From assembly GCA_030680175.1 (NCBI GenBank), contig JAUXWO010000055.1, forward strand, positions 1 to 64,000: 64,000 nt of DNA, written 5' to 3'. The stretch's first letter is position 1. The number at the start of each line of letters is the position of its first letter. Of the stretch, positions 61,569-64,000 are shown one piece after another. A program made the position numbers and the translations under genes. The notes beneath the pieces were generated by a model, which saw nothing but the letters and a program-made list of their open reading frames with translations, did not search any database and was not told where the DNA came from. Source of the DNA: Vicinamibacterales bacterium (GTDB taxonomy: Bacteria > Acidobacteriota > Vicinamibacteria > Vicinamibacterales > UBA2999).

Positions 61569-62375
61569 ATGAGGAGCCCCCGTCGTTTCGCGTTCGTGCT
61601 GGCCGCCCTGGTGGCGGTCGCACTCGCCTCGCCCGCGTGGGCGCAGCAGGCCCAGACCAAGCCCTACGAGCCGCAGGTCGGCCAGGAAGGCAAGGACGTC
61701 GTGTGGGTGCCGACGCCGCAGGTGCTGGTGGACCAGATGCTGGACCTGGCGAAGCTGACGCCGGGGGACTTCGTCATCGACCTCGGCTCGGGCGATGGCC
61801 GGACCGTGATCACGGCCGCGAAGCGCGGGGCCCGCGCCCACGGCATCGAGTACAACCCGGACATGGTGGCGCTGGCGAAGAAGAACGCCGCCGAGGCGGG
61901 CGTGAGCGATCGCGCGACGTTCGAGAAGGCCGACCTCTTCGAGAGCGATTTCTCGAGGGCGCAGGTCATCACGATGTTCCTGTTGCCGTCGATCAACATG
62001 AAGCTGCGCCCGACGCTGCTCGACCTCGCGCCCGGCACCCGCATCGTGTCGAACTCGTTCTCGATGGAGGACTGGACGGCGGACGAGACGGCGGAGGTCG
62101 AAGAGGACTGCACGAGCTGGTGCACGGCGCTGCTGTGGATCGTGCCGGCCAAGGTGGCCGGCACGTGGCGCATGCCGCAGGGCACGCTGCAGCTCACGCA
62201 GGAGTTCCAGCACGTGGGCGGGACGCTGGGCGAGGCGCCCGTCCGGGCCGGCAAGCTGCGCGGCGCCGAGCTGTCGTTCACCGTCGGCAACGTGATCTAC
62301 ACCGGCCGGGTCGACGGCAACACCATGCGCGGCACGATGACCGGCGGCGGTCCGTGGACCGCGACGCGCCAGTAG
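61569..62375 (+). CDS. SAM-methyltransferase-fold protein with a signal peptide
   Basis: 268 residues. The N-terminus is a Sec-type signal (RRFAFVLAALVAVALASPAWAQQ). The methyltransferase domain has motif I FVIDLGSGDGRTVI (near residue 70), the acidic residue in AHGIEYNPDM, and FEKADLFESDFS (motif II); INMKLRPTLLDLAPGTRIVSN follows. The last 100 residues form a separate beta-rich domain (GTWRMPQGTLQLTQEFQHVG). SAM is normally cytoplasmic, so either the signal is not cleaved or the SAM site is used otherwise. It starts 62 bases after the aldolase stop. Confidence 0.85.
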   Translation: MRSPRRFAFVLAALVAVALASPAWAQQAQTKPYEPQVGQEGKDVVWVPTPQVLVDQMLDLAKLTPGDFVIDLGSGDGRTVITAAKRGARAHGIEYNPDMVALAKKNAAEAGVSDRATFEKADLFESDFSRAQVITMFLLPSINMKLRPTLLDLAPGTRIVSNSFSMEDWTADETAEVEEDCTSWCTALLWIVPAKVAGTWRMPQGTLQLTQEFQHVGGTLGEAPVRAGKLRGAELSFTVGNVIYTGRVDGNTMRGTMTGGGPWTATRQ

Positions 62376-62398
62376 GCGCGCGCGCCCGTCGCCCGGGA

Positions 62399-62420
62399 CC
62401 CCCTGCACTCACACAGGGGG
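62399..62420 (+). terminator. Hairpin between the methyltransferase and GTPase genes
   Basis: CCCCCTG (62399-62405) pairs with CAGGGGG (62414-62420), loop of eight bases. There is no T-tract. Confidence 0.45.
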
Positions 62421-62448
62421 CGTGACACGCCGCCGGGGCGCCCCCTCG

Positions 62449-62477
62449 TACAATAGCAAGATGGCAGGGGGCCGGTG
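62449..62477 (+). promoter_or_regulatory. TACAAT box and five-codon mini-ORF overlapping the GTPase start
   Basis: TACAAT (62449-62454) lies six bases before ATG 62461, which opens a five-codon frame (MAGGR) ending TGA, overlapping the GTPase ATG as TGATG. The box-to-ATG spacing equals that of the selenoprotein, ATPase and SDR genes. The mini-ORF could be a translated leader, or chance. Confidence 0.35.
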
Positions 62478-64000
62478 ATGCTCGAGCGGATTGTCGATAC
62501 GGCGGCCCGGCGCCTGCTCGCCGACGAGCGCGAGGCGCTGGCCGGCCTCCAGCAGACGCTGGCCGGGCTCGGCGTGAGCGTCGAGGACCAGTCGGCGCTC
62601 GAACAATCCGTGCGGCAACTCGACCAGCTGTTCCTGCTGGTTGTCATCGGCGAGTTCAACGCGGGCAAGAGCGCGTTCATCAACGCGCTGGCCGGCGCAC
62701 GCCTGCTCGAGGAGGGCGTCACCCCCACGACCACCCGCGTCCAGATCCTCGCGCACGGCGCCACCGGGACACGCACCGCCATCGAAGCCGGCGTGGACGT
62801 GGTGACCGCGCCCGTGGCGATGCTCGAAGACATCAACATCGTCGACACCCCCGGCACCAACGCCATCTACCGCGAGCACGAGCGCCTGACGAACGAGTAC
62901 GTGCCGCGCGCGGATCTCGTGCTCTTCGTCACCTCCGCCGACCGGCCGTTCACCGAGAGCGAGCGCGCGTTCCTGCAGGTGATCCGCGACTGGGGCAAGA
63001 AGATCGTCGTCGTCATCAACAAGGTGGACATCCTCGAGACGCCGGCCGACGTGGCACGCGTGGAGGCGTTCGTCGCCGAGCACGCGCACCACCTCCTGGG
63101 GTTCGCGCCCGAGCTGTTCGCGGTCTCGGCGCGCCGCGCGCTGGCCGCGAAGCTCGGCGACCCGGCCCCACCGCTCGCGGCCGATCGCTTCGCCGACCTC
63201 GAGCGCTACATCCTCCGCACGCTGGATCAGCGCGAGCGCCTCCGGCTCAAGCTGCTCAACCCGCTCGGCGTGGGCCGGCGGCTCGTCGCGACGCACGCCG
63301 CGGTCGTGGCCGACCGCCTGACGCTGCTGGCCTCCGACCTCCAGACCATCGAGGACATCGAAGGCCAGCTCGCCGTCTACCGGCGCGACCTCGAACGCGA
63401 GTTCACCGCGCGGATGGCGGAAGTCGACAACGTCCTGCAGCAGTTCGAGAACCGCGGCATCCGCTTCTTCGACGACACGCTGCGCCTCGGGCGCATTGCC
63501 GACCTGCTGAACAAGTCCCGTATCCAGGCCGAGTTCGAGCGGGACGTCGTCGGTGACGTGCCGGCCGAGATCGAGCGCCTGGTGGGCGAGCTGATCGACT
63601 GGCTCGTCGCGAGCGAGCTCCGGCAGTGGCAGGTCCTGAGCGAGCACGTCAACCGCCGCCGCGCGGCGCACGAGGGCCGGCTCGCGGGAGACGGCAGCGG
63701 CTTCCAGTACGACCGGGCGCGGCTGCTCGACACAGTGGGCCGCGCGTCGCGGGACGCGGTGGAGAGCTACGACCGCGCGCGCGAGGCCGCGGCGCTCGCC
63801 GATTCCGTGCGGATGGCCGTGGCCGGCACGGCACTGGCACAGGCCGGAGCGGTCGGCCTCGGCACCGTGGTCGCGATGCTGGCGAGCACCACGGCCGCCG
63901 ACGTGACGGGCCTGCTGGCCGCCAGCCTCCTGGCGGTGGTCGGGCTGCTGGTGATTCCGGCGCGCCGCGGGCAGGCCAAGCGCCAGCTGCGCGAGAAGAT
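62478..64000 (+). CDS. Dynamin-family GTPase, N-terminal part (cut by window edge)
   Basis: At least 507 residues continue past the window end. All GTP-binding motifs are present: G1 GEFNAGKSAF (residues 58-67), G2 Thr in GVTPTTTRV, G3 DTPGTNA and G4 INKVD, followed by SARRALAAKLG. A long helical region then resembles the stalk/effector domain of bacterial dynamin-like proteins (QLAVYRRDLEREFTARMAEV and so on). Near the end are two hydrophobic stretches (GAVGLGTVVAMLAS and GLLAASLLAVVGLLVIPA) that probably insert in the membrane. A role in membrane remodelling or repair is inferred from the family. ATG 62478 has an AGGGGG ribosome site. Confidence 0.9.
   Translation, partial: MLERIVDTAARRLLADEREALAGLQQTLAGLGVSVEDQSALEQSVRQLDQLFLLVVIGEFNAGKSAFINALAGARLLEEGVTPTTTRVQILAHGATGTRTAIEAGVDVVTAPVAMLEDINIVDTPGTNAIYREHERLTNEYVPRADLVLFVTSADRPFTESERAFLQVIRDWGKKIVVVINKVDILETPADVARVEAFVAEHAHHLLGFAPELFAVSARRALAAKLGDPAPPLAADRFADLERYILRTLDQRERLRLKLLNPLGVGRRLVATHAAVVADRLTLLASDLQTIEDIEGQLAVYRRDLEREFTARMAEVDNVLQQFENRGIRFFDDTLRLGRIADLLNKSRIQAEFERDVVGDVPAEIERLVGELIDWLVASELRQWQVLSEHVNRRRAAHEGRLAGDGSGFQYDRARLLDTVGRASRDAVESYDRAREAAALADSVRMAVAGTALAQAGAVGLGTVVAMLASTTAADVTGLLAASLLAVVGLLVIPARRGQAKRQLREK

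Overview
The window is about 70% GC, densely coded and chromosomal. It looks like a member of the Acidobacteriota, most likely a Vicinamibacteria-type soil organism. The reasons are the combination of an alternative complex III plus caa3 oxidase operon, an Oar-like TonB-dependent receptor with an N-terminal carboxypeptidase-regulatory domain, many exported S9/M14/M28 peptidases, and exported members of usually cytosolic enzyme families. The taxonomic placement is inference. I saw no rRNA, tRNA, CRISPR array, phage or intact insertion sequence.

Layout. 1-2.4 kb (minus): a methyltransferase-like fragment cut by the window edge, thiG and a crotonase. 2.4-3.2 kb (plus): a Nudix hydrolase. 3.4-5.7 kb (minus): an exported beta-lactamase-fold serine hydrolase, a zinc-ribbon protein and a two-unit thioredoxin-fold protein that is best read as a selenoprotein (in-frame TGA at the first position of its CxxC, followed by a bacterial-type SECIS hairpin). 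5.9-8.0 kb: an S9 peptidase. 8.0-8.4 kb: a regulatory region with a sigma70-like promoter and a near-consensus Rex-type operator. 8.4-21.4 kb (plus): the respiratory operon actABCDEF, a small anchored protein, SCO and coxBACD (caa3, A2-type). 21.5-25.2 kb (minus): methyltransferase, esterase, ankyrin protein, SEC-C protein and PPK2. 25.3-25.9 kb: a TonB-receptor remnant.

26.0-47.1 kb (plus) reads as one nutrient-acquisition locus. A GAF/PAS histidine kinase and an NtrC-type activator precede a TonB receptor that has a clear sigma54 promoter with palindromic upstream sites. After a strong hairpin come a lone receiver protein, a giant M14 carboxypeptidase, hydantoinase/oxoprolinase A and B, an S9 peptidase, a CBM9/DUF5916 outer-membrane protein, an NRAMP-like transporter without the usual metal ligands and an MFS carrier. 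I infer uptake and breakdown of peptides containing cyclic-amide (pyroglutamyl or hydantoin-like) residues.

47.2-49.1 kb: a lone AAA ATPase and an SDR, divergently transcribed. 49.1-56.2 kb: an Mrp-like cation/proton antiporter operon with unusual architecture (E-F-G-B fusion-C and three antiporter-like subunits, no classical MrpA). 56.3-62.4 kb: exported M28 peptidase, phosphodiesterase, creatininase-like protein, HpcH/HpaI aldolase and methyltransferase, with UppP among them. 62.5-64.0 kb: a dynamin-like GTPase cut by the window edge.

Many spacers hold two kinds of repeat: dispersed palindromic elements of about 100-115 bp with CTAGTGG-like ends, and short-period (7, 8 or 9 bp) imperfect tandem arrays that sometimes run up to, or into, the next start codon.
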